From the NCBI GenBank assembly GCA_001643675.2, contig LSRY02000011.1, forward strand, positions 62,001-126,000: 64,000 nt of DNA, given 5' to 3'. Shown here piece by piece: positions 1-13,023 of the stretch. Numbering within the stretch: position 1 is the first letter of the stretch; every line of letters begins with the position of its first letter. Both the position numbers and the translations under genes were made by a program. Source of the DNA: Monocercomonoides exilis (taxonomy: Eukaryota > Preaxostyla > Oxymonadida > Polymastigidae). Under the pieces are notes generated by a model, which worked only from the letters and a program-made list of their open reading frames with translations, did no database searches and had not been told where the DNA came from.

Positions 1-203
1 ATTCATATGTATCCCCCGACTTTACAGTTAAGCTTACAAGTCACTCAGGCCACAATACACCAACCCTCTAGTATTCCATGTCCATAAGAAAATAATTTAA
101 TTATATTAATAAAAAACATCTCTGCACTTTCTAAATTTTATATCGCTTGTCCTTTTGGCAGTTTCAAGCACTACTTTCATTCTCTTTTCAAAGTTCTTTT
201 CAT

Positions 204-237
<34 letters not shown>

Positions 238-737
238 TTGTCAATATTTAGCCTTGGATGAAGCTTACCACCCAATTAGGGTTGCAATCTCAAACAACCC
301 GACTCTATGATTGTAATGTCCAACCGTGACATTTAAACCAAAAAAAGCCATGACAAGTTTGACCCTGCCACATCTTCCTTCAGTAGGAATCGAGATCTAC
401 TTTTTACTATATAAACGGGGCTATTACCCTCTCCGGCATTCCTTTCCAAAAACAAAAATAGAAATTTTGATCTCTAAATCATATTCCCGTCACTGACATT
501 AATCTCTCAGAGTTTGACCCCCAAGAGAAATTACATCTTTAAAGTACAACTCTTATTACTTTCTATCAATTGTTAGCCAAGTCAAAAGTTGCCTTTCTTC
601 TCAACTAACTCATAATAAGATTTTAACTTTGGGCTTTTCCTTCTTCCCTCGCAGGTACTAAAGGAATCCTCGTTAGTTTCTTTTCCTCCGCTTATTAAGA
701 TGCTTCAGTTCAGCGGGTAATCTTGCTTGATATTTCA
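1..737 (-). rRNA. 28S (LSU) rRNA gene, 5' part, partial at window start
   Basis: The reverse strand reads as the start of the large-subunit rRNA. Bases 684-703 match the universal ITS4 primer region (minor differences), followed inward by the conserved GCTGAACTGAAGCATCTTAA stretch. The reverse complement of 178-220 is the conserved GTACCGTGAGGGAAAGATGAAAAG segment. The gene enters from the ITS2 side and runs off the window at base 1, so only the first ~0.74 kb is present. The 5' end near 737 is placed from homology and is good to about 5-10 bases. Another, differently truncated 28S piece lies at 12140-13146. Confidence 0.95.
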
Positions 738-965
738 GATTGATAATCATAATTATTAAAATATTCTTTCTCATCATTCATTTAATATTAAAATTTATAT
801 TAATATTTCAATATTATTTTAATATTATTATTTCTATTTGAAAAAGAAATTATTATTATTAATAATAATTAAAGATTATATTTTCATAATAGAAAATTTA
901 ATCTCAAATAATATAAAACAAATCTATTTTGATTTAAATAGATTTATAATAAATTTATAACCAAT
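738..965 (-). other. Internal transcribed spacer 2
   Basis: This very AT-rich stretch lies between the recognisable 5' end of 28S and the 3' end of 5.8S. Its position alone defines it as ITS2. Both limits are approximate because the 5.8S 3' end is not sharply conserved. Confidence 0.85.
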
Positions 966-1124
966 TCTGAAACAAGCATGGTCCCTCAATTATAGAAATA
1001 ACTGAGAAACCGCAATATGCGTTCAAAATTTTGATGACTCGTAGATTTCTGCGATTCGCATTAGCTATCGCGCTTTGCTGCGTTCTTCATCGATACAAGA
1101 GCCAAGATATCCACTGCCAAAAGT
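966..1124 (-). rRNA. 5.8S rRNA gene
   Basis: The reverse strand contains the conserved 5.8S core GATGAAGAACGCAGCAAAGC (around 1070-1095), preceded by GTGGATATCTTGGCTC. It is followed by GAACGCATATTGCGG, the 28S-pairing region. Order and strand fit 18S-ITS1-5.8S-ITS2-28S. The length of about 159 nt is normal for the family. Ends are homology estimates. Confidence 0.93.
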
Positions 1125-1240
1125 TTTTTTAATTTTTCTATTTTTAAAAAAACTTTCTATTTGTAATAATATCGTTCATAATCATTATTAACCTCTTTAT
1201 TATTTTTAAATTTATCTAATTGTTTTAATTGTTAAATAAA

Positions 1241-1243
<3 letters not shown>
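1125..1243 (-). other. Internal transcribed spacer 1
   Basis: This AT-rich spacer of about 120 bases lies between the 18S 3' end and the 5.8S 5' end. It is defined by its flanking rRNA genes and is short for an ITS1. Confidence 0.85.
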
Positions 1244-1304
<61 letters not shown>

Positions 1305-1386
1305 AATAAGATTTACTGTCCTTCTAATTAAATCCTAGAGAATCGAAACCCTCACAAGATCCAACAATCCAGACATTTCATCTGAT

Positions 1387-1436
<50 letters not shown>

Positions 1437-2625
1437 ATCAGCGCAATCTGATGAATTGCACTTACTAGGTATTCCTCGTTCATGATCCAAAATTACAAAG
1501 ATCAATCCCCATCACGATAAAGTTTCAAAAGATTACCCAATCCTTTCGGATAAGGGAATTGCATGTGTTAAAAAATAGCATCCCCCTTTCAAAGCCCCAT
1601 AAAGAAGCCCTGAAACAAAAAACACTATTTTTTTGATTTAACACACCCAAAAACAACTTGTTGACTTTATCAGTGTAGCGCGCGTGCGGCCCAGAACATC
1701 TAAGGGCATCACAGACCTGTTATTGCCTCATGCTTCCCCCATGTGCAACCATGGTAGTCCCTCTAAGTAGGTTCGAATATAGATCCAGAGCCCCTTTAGC
1801 CTTCCACCACAACCCCGTGAAGAGCCATGATAGAATAAAATAACTAAAAGAGAATTACAATCCATATCGAAATATTTTAATGATAATTTCAATAACTCAC
1901 TTCCAAAACAAACTTCTTCCAAACAGCCGAAACTGCTCAAAACAAATCCATCCTGAAAGCTTAATGAGCTATCTCAAAATATATATTTCAATATTAACCA
2001 TTAAAAGATCTCAGACAACTTCCCGACTTTCTCAACAATCCTCCCGAGAGAGAACGGCTGAGAAAAAAATCGCAAAGCCACCTTACAGACACTTTTCAAA
2101 ATTATCACCCTATTTAGCAGGTTGAGGTCTCGTTCGTTATCGGAATTAACCAGACAAATCACTCCACCAACTAAGAACGACCATGCACCACCACCCACGG
2201 AATCAAGAAAGAACTATCAATCTGTCAATCCTTCCCGTGTCTGGACCTGGTAAGTTTCCCCGTGTTGAGTCAAATTAAGCCGCAGGCTCCACACCTGGTG
2301 GTGCCCTTCCGTCAATTTCTTTAAGTTTCAGACTTGCGACCATACTCCCCCCAGAACCCAGAGACTTAATCGATTTCTCTAAAGGTGCTGATGGGGCTTA
2401 AAAACAAAAAAACAAACGACAATAACAAAAGTTACCTCTTTCATTTTTTTGTTATAATTTTAAAAGCAAACTCACTTCACTATTTCTAGTGATAAATCCC
2501 AAACCTATCTCGCGAAAGATAGATATAATTGGAAAAGCGAATTAAAAAAATAAATTCCCTCCAATCCCTAGTTGGCATCGTTTATAGTTAAGACTAGAGC
2601 GGTTTCTGATCGCCTTCGATCCCCT

Positions 2626-2659
<34 letters not shown>

Positions 2660-4247
2660 TAAATGCTTTCGCACTTGTTTGTCTTGCATAAATCCAAGAA
2701 TTCCACCTCTGACTATGCAATACAGATACCCCCAACTGTCCCTCTTAATCATTACACCTGTTTCAAAAACCAATAAAACTCAAATCGATAAACAAAACAA
2801 AAGAGAAATAAATTCCCCTTTCATTTTGTTTAAGACTCGAATGTGTTTGATAACAAAAACAAAATAAGTCTCCTTATTTTTTTTCATTATCAAATTTAAA
2901 ACACATCAGGTGTCTTATTTTATTATTCCATGCTAATGTGTTCAGTAGCGAATTTCTTTCATTACAAAAAAAACGCCTGCTTTGAACACTCCATTTTCTT
3001 CAAAGTAAACTCTCCGAAATTTTCCTCTTCTTTGACAAAGAGAAACAATTAATATAAATCAACATTTAAGTGATATATTAATAATTTCGAAAACATTTAC
3101 CCCTTTTTTGAAAAAGCCCAAAGACTTCTCCAAAAAGGGATTCGAGGTTATTCAAATTCAAGGCAAGCATAAGATACTTGAAAGATATTGAGTCAATCAA
3201 ACAACAAGAAATAAATCTTGATGCAAGATTAAAAACAATACCATGATTTTCAAATATCCCCTCATTAATACCCTCCAATCACTTCAAATTCCAAATTCTA
3301 AATCAACCCGAAAGCTAATTTAAAAAAAAGAAAAATGAAGCAGGACTAAGTATAGAGAAACATCTCGCCCCCTCGAACAATTAAAAACTCCAAAATCCAA
3401 CTACGAGCTTTTTAACTGCAGCAATTTTAGTATACACTATTAGAGCTGGAATTACCGCGGCTGCTGGCACCAGACTTGCCCTCTAATTGTTTCTCTTTCA
3501 AGCATTTACATTGAAACCATTCCAATAGCAGAATACCATTAGATACCCCGCTTTGTTATTTTTTGTCACTACCTCCCCATATACGTCATTGATTGGGATT
3601 GGGTAATTTGCGCGCCTGCTGCCTTCCTTGGAAGTGGTAGCCATCTCTCAGGCTCCCTCTCCGGAATCGAACCCTAATTCTCCGTTACCCGTCAATACCA
3701 TGGTAGGCCTCTATCCTACCATCATCAGTTGATAGGTCAGAAATTTCAATGACACATTGCCAAGACGATGGGCTCTTAACCCACCCTGGCAATTCGACAT
3801 TTATCATGAATCACCATTATCTTTCTCAATGGACACACATCATTACACCCCTTGCGAGGCTTCAAACATGTGCCGAAATAAGTTTTTGATCCATATAGAA
3901 TCAAACATTTAAACTATTCCTAATGGTTTTCGATCTAATAAATACAATCCTTCCCTAAGGCATCTCATTGCTGAAATACCTAGTCGGATCTTTTTCAAAC
4001 CCACCCTTCTTTCCATTCCGAAAAACAAAAAGAAAAATGAATTCTCGCATGTATTAGCTCTAGAATTACTACGGCTATCCATGTAGTAAATTATATTTCT
4101 ATCAAAAATATAACATTGTCATTGTCAAATAAATTATAACTGTTGTAATGAGCCATTCGCAGTTTCATAAATACAAGTTATTTATACTGACACATGCATG
4201 GCTTAATCTTTGAGACAAGCATATGACTACTGGCAGAATCGACCAGA
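1244..4247 (-). rRNA. 18S (SSU) rRNA gene, complete, strongly expanded
   Basis: On the reverse strand the gene begins near 4247 with a variant of the universal 5' end (CTGGTCGATTCTGCCAGTAG) and the AAGCCATGCATGTGTCAGTA helix. It ends near 1244 with the conserved GGTGAACCTGCGGAAGGATC tail. Conserved blocks in between include the 530 loop (3440-3470), the 1055-1100 region (2250-2370) and the decoding-site region with GACGGGCGGTGTGTAC (1395-1425). The gene is about 3.0 kb, against about 1.8 kb in typical eukaryotes. The extra length sits in AT-rich expansion segments, mainly around 1550-1680, 1780-2110, 2400-2560 and 2690-3400. Oxymonad SSU genes are known to be long. The conserved 5' GGTTGATCC is here GGTCGATTC, a lineage variant. 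Confidence 0.95.
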
Positions 4248-5700
4248 TACATTTATAAAAAGAAAAAACATTAATTAAAAATTTTAACTAATGTTTTTTC
4301 TAATATAAAATAATATATATCATATTGTTTTGTTAAACACAACATAATATAGTATTTTAGTCATAATTATTAAAACATCACCATTCACAAACATGTTGAT
4401 GATATTTTAAGAATAGACACAATATTTTCCCTTCTCAAATATTAACACATTATTTTCTTTCAGATCAACTTAATAACTGATTTTATAGTTATTAAGTCAT
4501 CCAATCATAATCATTAATATTTGTATTATCACAATGTAATCTCAATATCAAAACACTTTTCTCATCATCAAAACAGATAATATAAAAAAGCTCTGATAGA
4601 TCATTACAATATGATTTTTCATTCGCATCTCACAATTATATTTTCACCTTGTAAAAAAAGTGGCAAATAATTGTAACAGTTCAAATACTTTCAACAAATA
4701 GAAACATGACATTTATGTCTTCAAACAAACAAACAATAAAACATTTGTTCATTTTGATTTCATCATTGTCACATTCTATCTCTCGATAGTCAAACCAAAC
4801 CCCCACATATTAGGCAACCAAACTCCATTGTGCAATAACAATCCATCTGAACTCAATCAATGATATACACATATACATATCGACCACACCATACATATAG
4901 ACAAGGTCTCGACTTCATGAAGTACTCTTTTCTACAATATTCAAACAAGTCAACATACATGTATTTCCAACAACAAAACACCCCAACACTTTCACACACA
5001 TCCCCACATTATTGCTTTTCTAAAATCAAGCAGTTCTCCAAGATGGATTCATTGCATCCAAATCAAACTACTTCACAACACATAACCATATACTATACTG
5101 CCTCACAACACACATTCACTACTAGCATAGCACTCTCTCACAACAACTTCTCAGACACATCGATTTTATTAGAGTCATCCAAACCTCTTCATCCAACATT
5201 ATTACACATCAGACTCAAAGATTCAAACAACTCACTTTATTATTCGACCCATCTGATCAGCCATTGCTACCAGAAGATGTTTTCATAAAACATGTATTGT
5301 GATGCCCTTATATACAATCACATGTTGCTTTTCATTCTTATCAGAACCAACAAACCCACTCTTTTTGAACCACCTTCATTTATACTTCACTCAGTGAGTT
5401 TCTGTATAATCATGCAAGGTATTTCATTCAAAGAGACATATACATATTATTCCCATTCAAATACCATATACTATCTTCCTTAACATACAAGCCTACTCAC
5501 CTATTTGCTATACATATGACATAATACTATATACATATATATACAATAGACCACTATTACACAATCCCTCAGTCTAATAGACAGCCCCCTATATAAATTT
5601 TTCATTCAAAATCCACTTTTTTTCCTATGGAGTTTCATATACAAGTCACACTTCTATACTAACCCCATATCACATAAGCCCTGGCTCAGACTATCCTCAC
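4248..5700. other. rDNA intergenic spacer, part next to the 18S 5' end
   Basis: This AT-rich sequence lies upstream of the 18S gene in transcriptional sense. It must hold the RNA polymerase I promoter and external transcribed spacer, but I see no recognisable promoter motif. Reading frames in it are short and lack coding character. Confidence 0.6.
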
Positions 5701-5769
5701 CAGACAACTTTTGTCGAAAAAAAATGAAGTCAGAAAAAAAATTTTTTCGGGGGGTGTCCCCCTAAGTAT

Positions 5770-7930
5770 ACTTCCGTAAAAATCCCCGATAGCCCGCACT
5801 ACAAACACCATCTTTTCCAAAAACTCATACACTCAATTACACTACGCCCGGGTTTTCGCGTTTTTTCCTTTTTCATACTACAATTACACTACAAAAACGA
5901 GGTCATCGAAAAACCTGCTTTGATACTAAAAAATCTCAAAATTACACTACGCCACCAAAACCTCGGCGTAGTGTAATAAAGAGTATACTGATACTAGAAA
6001 ATATCGGCTAGTATCAAAAGTGCCCCAAATACACTACGTCGCGAAAACCTCGGCCTAGTGAAAATCCCCAAAAATGATACTAGGTTCAAACTAGGTTTAA
6101 ATTTTTAGTATCCTTCCATAGTGTTTCTTGGGATGGGGACACACCAAAGCCTTGCCACTACCACACCACCTTGTGTATGCCCTCACTGCCTTTCATCTGG
6201 TTTTTGTTCCAGCCTTCCAGCTCTTAAGCCTGGCAAGCTACAAGGGCTGGAACATAAGGGGGTCTGAGTCAACTTTCCCTATGAAAAGTGAGTGTAATGG
6301 CTGTAGTGGAATACACAGGCAGGGCATAGACACTGGATGTGTGCCATATTGTAGGCACAGTGTGTAGGCACATTGCAGTGATATCAGATTGGCTGTAAGT
6401 TATGACCAGTAAAAAGATATGAGAGCGGGAACACAGGGGAGGTCTGTCACTTTTTCTATGAAAAGTTCATGTATTTTGCCTATGGCTCCAAAGCAAATAG
6501 AGAGGTTGTTATCCTACCACTACCATTGGATAGAGGGAGAGTATAGCTAGACCCTCTATAACATTTTCGAGTCTCGCACTCTCAAGCCTGAGGCACTACA
6601 AGGGCTGGAACATAAGAGTTCCCAGTCAATATTTTGTCAGTGTATTTTTCATATGAAAGATAGTAGTATATTGAGTGTAGTGGTGTGGCATTACATAGGA
6701 GCCAGATGGGGATACTGCCATTGGCTAGGCACAGTGTGCAGCTAGACCCTCTATGGCATTTAGAACTTTCCAGCTCTTAACCCTGTGGAGCTATGATCCA
6801 ACAAACATAGGGGGTCCTAGTGTAAAATTTCATTGAAAAGGAGTTTTTCATAGGAAGGATACTAGTATATCGACCATAGATATAAGGGAAGTTGAGCAGT
6901 GGCAATGGCGATAGCACCAATGGATAGAGCAAGTGTGGAGCGAGTTTCCCTATGGCATCGAGAACTTTCCCAGATTCCTGTGTGATTCGCTACAGGCCAG
7001 CCAATGAGGAGCGTCCAAGTCACTCAAAAAGTCAATGGAAAATACTCACTTTTTCTGGCACTGCCCTCAGCCCAGCCACAGCCCACCAGCCGAATGTGTG
7101 CCACAATGTACCTGCAGGGCATGCCCACCCCACAGCACCATTGGCATGTCTGTAAGTTATGACCGATAAAAAGATATGACAGTGGGAACACAATGGGTAC
7201 CCTATGAAAAAAGTGAAAAAATCATATATGAATGTCAGTATATTGAGTATAATGAAAAGGCATATGGACCGAGGGCAAAGATATTACTACCATTGGATAC
7301 TCCAAGAGCATAGCTACTTGCCCTATGGCATCAAGAACTTTCCAGCTCTTAAAGGTCATTCCCTATGACCCATGGAATATACAGGGTCCATAGTGTAAAA
7401 TATCATTGAGAAAGGGTTTTTGATAGGAAAGATATGAGTATTTGGTGTGTAACTTCAGGGCATCACATAGGATGGATACCAGGTTGCGACCATTGTGTAG
7501 AGCGAGTGTGCAGCGAGACCCTCTATGGCAACGAGAAGTTTCGCTGACTTGCCCCTGAGGCGCTATGAGTCTGTGAACATGAAAGGTCCACAGTGTATTT
7601 TTCATAGAGAAATTACATAGACAAAATTTTCTAGTATCAAAAACCTCGAAATACACTACGCCGAGGTTTTCGAAGTGTAGTGTAATTTGGTCACTTTTCC
7701 AAGGAGCTCAAATTTCTAGTATCAAAATCATCCTTATTACACTACACAACGAAAACCTCGGCGTAGTGTAATTTTCCCCGTTTTTAGTATCAAAGCAGGT
7801 TTTTCAGACATTCCATTTTCATAGTGTATTTCTAGTATCAAAAGTTACAAAAATCGAGGAAACCTCGGTGTAGTAAAGTTGAGTCTATGAGTTTGTCGAA
7901 AAAGATAGATTTTCTGGTCTGGGCACCCGG
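5770..7930. repeat. Inverted-repeat-flanked block inside the rDNA spacer
   Basis: The two ends of this ~2.2-kb block are related in inverted orientation. On the left, 5800-5985 carries AAAACTCATACACTCAATTACAC and later AAAAACCTGCTTTGATACTA plus an ACACTACGCC motif. On the right, 7730-7930 carries the reverse complements of these in mirrored order. The motif TTACACTACGCCGAGGTTTTCG and its variants occur in both arms at about 5831, 5881, 5940, 6030, 7647 and 7736. Bases 5940-5978 form a near-perfect hairpin (13-bp stem). The arms enclose degenerate spacer repeats. Part of the right end recurs at 8685-8730. Confidence 0.6.
6130..7640. repeat. Degenerate direct repeats of the rDNA spacer
   Basis: Several diverged units of roughly 190-400 bases share recurring phrases: CTATGGCATCGAGAACTTTCC (about 6948, 7325, weaker at 6750 and 7527), CTACAAGGGCTGGAACATAAG (6238, 6598) and GTAAGTTATGACC-GATAAAAAGATA (6395, 7151 and again 8266). 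GC content is higher than in the flanks. The pattern is that of classic spacer subrepeats, not of coding DNA. Confidence 0.6.
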
Positions 7931-8760
7931 GGTCTTTTACCATATTTGAGGTTTTTTCAATGAAAGTGACTGAACAAAACCCAGTGCACAGCCCACCCAG
8001 CCGGCCCGGCCCACAGCCCACAAACCAGACCCCGCCCACTGCACAGCCCTGGTCCCCCGCTACACCGTCACTTTTGTTTCTGGAGCTCTCCCTCCAACAC
8101 CTGAGGAGATAGGTTCGTTGAAAGAGAGGAGGGTCTGTGACCAGCCCAGTCATTTTTCACCCTCTTTTTCTCACACCACAGCCCAGCCAGCCAGCCCAGC
8201 CACACTCCCACCACCCAGCCTTGTAGCCACTGCCCACACGCCCACTCTGCCCACATCAGCCAAGCTGTAGGTTATGACCGATAAAAAGATACACCCCAAT
8301 GAAGTTGGTTTTCCAGTCAGTCTTTCCAGTGAAAAAAGTGAATGTCTGACCCACCCAGCCAGAAGGATACACAGGCGCCCAGCAGCACCCTGCCCAGCGT
8401 GCAGCCGCAGTCTGTGCGCACACTGTCACTTTTGTTTCTGGAGCTCTGGCTCTCACCAGTAAAGCTCCACGACCCTTCCAACACACCACCCTCAGTCACC
8501 TTTTCTGACTGGGCAAATACATTATATGTGGAACAGAGCCAGGCCAAGCCACAGGGCCTGCCCAACCATAGGCCCAGCCCATAGCCCGCCTCACTCGCCA
8601 CTTGCCCTGTGGCCTTTGCCAGCCCTGCCCATCAGCCCTTCCACAGATATCCTCCACTCAACCCCTTTTTCAGTCAAACTCAAATTGAGTCTGTGAGTTT
8701 TTCGAAAAAGATGGCACTTCGAGGTCGGGCAGCCATAATCACATAGAAAAATTATCATAG
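7931..8760. repeat. GC-rich spacer segment with CAGCCCA-type short repeats
   Basis: Short C-rich repeats based on CAGCCCA/CCCAGCC fill 7980-8250 and 8520-8640. The phrase GTCACTTTTGTTTCTGGAGCTCT occurs twice, near 8066 and 8424. The phrase TTGAGTCTATGAGTTTGTCGAAAAAGAT near 7878 recurs with changes near 8683, which suggests an ~800-base duplicated unit. No gene is seen. Confidence 0.55.
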
Positions 8761-11700
8761 AAAATATTCAATTTTCATAGGAAAAATATACTAACTGATG
8801 TGTGGAGAAATATCTGCTGGACCAATCTCTTAGCAATTACACCACAACCCACCCCCACTAACATTCCCCAACATATCCCTCTGACTCCAGTCACTTGCCC
8901 TCCCAACACTCTCCACAGCTCTCCCAAGTCAATACCCCCAATTCACTTTTCTATGTAAATAATCAACATTGAACTCAAAACAACTAGCCGATCGGATTTC
9001 TCAGCAACCACTGGGATGATCGAAACGCCGTTTGGCCACATCCGGGCATGGGTTACTGTGCCGGTCATATGTGTTTCGATTCAGCCACTTGCCTCTCCTT
9101 CGCTCTCTGTGACTTCACCAACCAGGCACCCCCAGTCAAAGTCAAAAAATTTATTTCTTTTCTGGACAGCCTGCCAGACACCCGCCACCAACACCCATAT
9201 GCATGCTATTATCAAACTATATGCACATATATCATACATTAATATCAAAATTATCTGGCCATTACTTCGGGAGTTATACTCGATTTACCTTAAAAATGAC
9301 CTTTTTAACTCAAAAATTCGATTATAACTCAAAAACTACAAATAAGTGTATCCAACCAAAAATCACCAATATACAACATTACAACGCATATTCATGTGTT
9401 TAATCATATTTTACATTGACTTTGAAATTTTCGAGAAAAAAAATTTTTTTCATTTTTTCAGTCAAAATCACCAACTTGTCCGCACTGCCCTGCCACAACC
9501 GCTCGACAGAAAAAATTTAGATTCGAGTATGTTTATAAGGGGCCCACGTCCTTGCCACCTGCCAATTATCAAAGGAATCTGAGACCCCATATTTTTCGGT
9601 CGTTGATCTAAGATCACCACTTTTTCAGTCAAATTCTTCATATCACATTTTCTCACTAACCAGACCAATCTGGCCCGAGAAAAAAATTCAGCGGACTATT
9701 CGCAAATTATCCGAACTTTTTGTGTTTTCATATGTTTCGATCACAACTTTCATAAAAACCGATTTTCACCAATTTTTCAATTTTTCTGACTAACGTGAGC
9801 TAAATTCAACTTAATCAGAAAAAATCAAAATTTCGCATTTTTCGAATTTTTGACCTTGACTTCAAAAATTCACAATTGGTCCAACTAACACTCCGATAAA
9901 GTCTCACAACTTAGAAAAATTTATTTATCGAGATATTTTAAAAATAATTATGAAAATTTTGACTGAAAAAATTTTATTTAACAAATCATTCCACAATTTG
10001 AATCAATTAATTTCTGATTTTAATATCAATCAATTCCTCTCATAATATTACCCATATACGTAACTTTTCATCAACCACTAATTCCTACTTCTTTATTAAA
10101 AATCATTTTTTTAAAAATTGTTTGATCTAGATCAAAACCATTTTTCTATGTTAAGAATTCAACTTCTCAAAAACAGTTTGTTACCAATCTCACTATACAC
10201 CATTACATCCCCCACCCCTCATAACCTATACAAAATATTATTTTCAAATTTATCTGTTCATGGAATAAATAGAAAAATATTAATTAAGATTGAAAATTTT
10301 GGTAAAAAAATTATTTCTCAAGAGGATTGCTTTCAATATTAAAAACAAAAATAATAGAGATGTATTATATGATGACTATTTATTTAATAAAAAAATTGCG
10401 TTGAGAAGGATGTTATAAAAAAATAAAAAAATTAAATATTATTCAAAAAATGAGTGAAAAAATGAAAATATTTTTTTATCTCCAAAATTGATGGGCAGAC
10501 TAACATCAAAAAAATATATAATATACAATATCTTAATATCATTATTGTTGAATTTTTTCAATAGAATGAAAAAGTCAGTTGTTGAGATAAAAAAATAATA
10601 TCAAAAATAAAAAAAATTAAAAAAATAATAACATCACAAAGAAAAGTTGAATTCAATTGGTTATTTTATATAATATAATATATATAATAAAGATGATAAT
10701 AACATATAAGAATACTGATATTGATGGTTGGTTCTGAGCAAACAAAAAAGTATCTTATTTTTGTTGATATTTCAGAATGTTATTTTTTCATTATTATTCA
10801 ACCATAACTAACAATATTCTTTCAATTATATCATCATAATTAATATTATCATATCATATATCTTCTATCCAAATTTCATCAAAAATAAAAAAATAAAAAG
10901 TTAAAAAAAAAATTAATTTTATCATATCTTGAGGTATCCATATCAGATTTTAATAAAAATTATATAAAAAGATGAGAGGGGATAAGTAGAAAAAAAGATA
11001 TTTCATAAGAAAAATATTGTATTTTTTCCAAAAAAAATAAAACAAAAATATCGATTTTCTCCATTGAAAATGACCCCTTTTTTTCCTTATTTTTCAAAAT
11101 TTTCTCGCTAACCGCGAGGTTAGGGAAAGATCATCTCGCGCTACTACTCCAGTAGCGCTCGCTGGATGAAATCTGCGCACATCAATCCTGCGCGCAGATA
11201 TTCATCCATCTCGCGAAAAAAATGAAGAAGAGTAAAAAGTTCATGAAAAAGAAAAAAGATAAAAGTTAAAGATTTCGGGGGGGAGGGGCAAAAATTTTCA
11301 ACAAAAATTTGAAAACCTTCAAATTTGTACATAGCAAGAGTGACAAGATGGTGGTGTTATTTTTAAAAAAATGAAGGCCTTTTCTGATGGGTAAGAGTCC
11401 CACCCAATGGCCGACGCGCCACACGGCAAAAGTTCGGTCGCTTTCGCTCCCCGCCCTTTTGCCGCGTTTGCCGCGCGGCCCCCACCCCACGTAATGGTTT
11501 CTTCCTTATTCATTTTCTATTTTTCAGAAATCAGAAACTTTTTTCCTTGAAGTCAAAAAATTGACTCAAAAAACTTCAATGTTTTCAGTGAATATTATCC
11601 AAAAAGATGGATCTATTTGATTAATATCATCACATTGAAACCATTGAAGAAGTCCCTTTCTTCTCTTTTATTGGAGTCAGAAACTTTTTTAAAGTGTTAT

Positions 11701-12139
11701 TTTTTGATCACAAAAATTTGATTCAAAAAATACTTCAAAGAAATGATGACTTAACCAATAAGATTAATATCATCATAATCACTTTGAAGAAGTTTTTCTC
11801 AAGGGGAGGATAGAAACTTATTTTTTGATATTATTTATTTTTGACTCAAAAAAGTTTCATCCTTTATGACTTTTTCCCACATTGGATTCCCTCAAATTCC
11901 CATTTATTTTTTCCTTTCCCAAAATGTATTTGGGGAGTAGTACTTCATCCATGGTATTATTAAGGCTTTCCAATCATCCGTCCTTAAAGTTTTTTTTCAG
12001 TGTTTTTATATTCAATCATTCATACGTTAAATCCCTTCAAAAGGTTTAAGAGAATATCTATGAATTTTAAAACATTTACTTGTGAGATTTTAGACGGACT
12101 TTTTTTTAATCAATGACTTAATCAAAAAAAATGGATAAA
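8761..12139. other. AT-rich rDNA spacer next to the 28S 3' end, no gene seen
   Basis: This long AT-rich stretch lies between the spacer repeats and the 3' end of the truncated 28S gene. Short frames inside have no coding character. The only non-random features I see are a hairpin cluster at 11104-11215 and a GC-rich island at 11395-11500. Confidence 0.5.
11104..11215. other. Cluster of three GC-rich hairpins in the spacer
   Basis: In an otherwise AT-rich region there are three consecutive palindromes. The first is CTAACC-GCGA-GGTTAG near 11108-11123. The second is GCGCTACTACTCCAGTAGCGC near 11138-11158. The third is a ~15-bp stem formed by GGATGAAATCTGCGC (11163-11177) and GCGCAGATATTCATCC (near 11192-11207). 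Possible roles are transcription termination, replication fork barrier or structured RNA. The sequence alone does not decide. Confidence 0.5.
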
Positions 12140-12985
12140 ATTGGACAATATTCAGAGTTAAGCCTCAGTAAATCGTGCAAACAAAACACTCTGAGACGCA
12201 CAGCCCTCTGATAACATGGATTCGTCTAATCCGTCCTTCTCAGGCACGACCCCTTTACCAACACTCTCATTTATCTTTACAATAGCCAGGCAAAAATGGT
12301 CCAGCGAATGAAACGATTAATTCCAAACTAATGAAATCCGTTTTAATTACATTCACCATATGTTTTTATTGGACCAACCGTTCCGGCCAAATCTTTCAAA
12401 GGCGGTACAACCAATCCTTCAAGATCCTCGACTTGGAAATAAAATATTACAATTTCCTTATAAATTTACTCCCTTGTAAAGCAGTATAATATAGAATCTC
12501 AGTCTATATACCAGCTTCCATCCACAAGGCATTTAAAGGAGATACAAGACCCATCACATTATATTCTAGTCATATATGTTATTCTACAGCTCACCCTGAA
12601 GATACGACCCCATTTACACACATCCCTTTTACAGGATCTTCCCTTATCCAATCGTCGCCGACCGTAGATAGGAGGGTTGTCAATATCCTCGATGGCCATG
12701 GTCTTAATTTCCATATCTCTATTTTTATCCAAAAATCAATTCTTTCCCAAATGGGAAACATGCCCAGGAGATTATCAATATAATCCTTCAATTGTCATAT
12801 TAGCTAAATTCTCTGGAATAGATTCTGACTTAGAGGCGTTCAGTCATAATCTAACGTATGGTAGCTTCGCGGCACTAGTTTCTCAACTAACCGCAAATGC
12901 CAATTATACGATTCTAGGGTTCCTCTCGTACTTACTAGAATTACCATCTTGACAATAATTACACAATATCAGTAGGGTAAAACTA

Positions 12986-13023
<38 letters not shown>

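Noticed and set aside
4860-5483. 142- and 63-codon plus-strand frames in the rDNA spacer
   Set aside because: Low-complexity Thr/Ser/His composition from AT-rich spacer, no motif, no splice context.
11319-11513. GC-rich island 11395-11500 as a gene or bacterial insert
   Set aside because: Only about 100 bases, no motif, no coding support. It is kept only as part of the spacer description.
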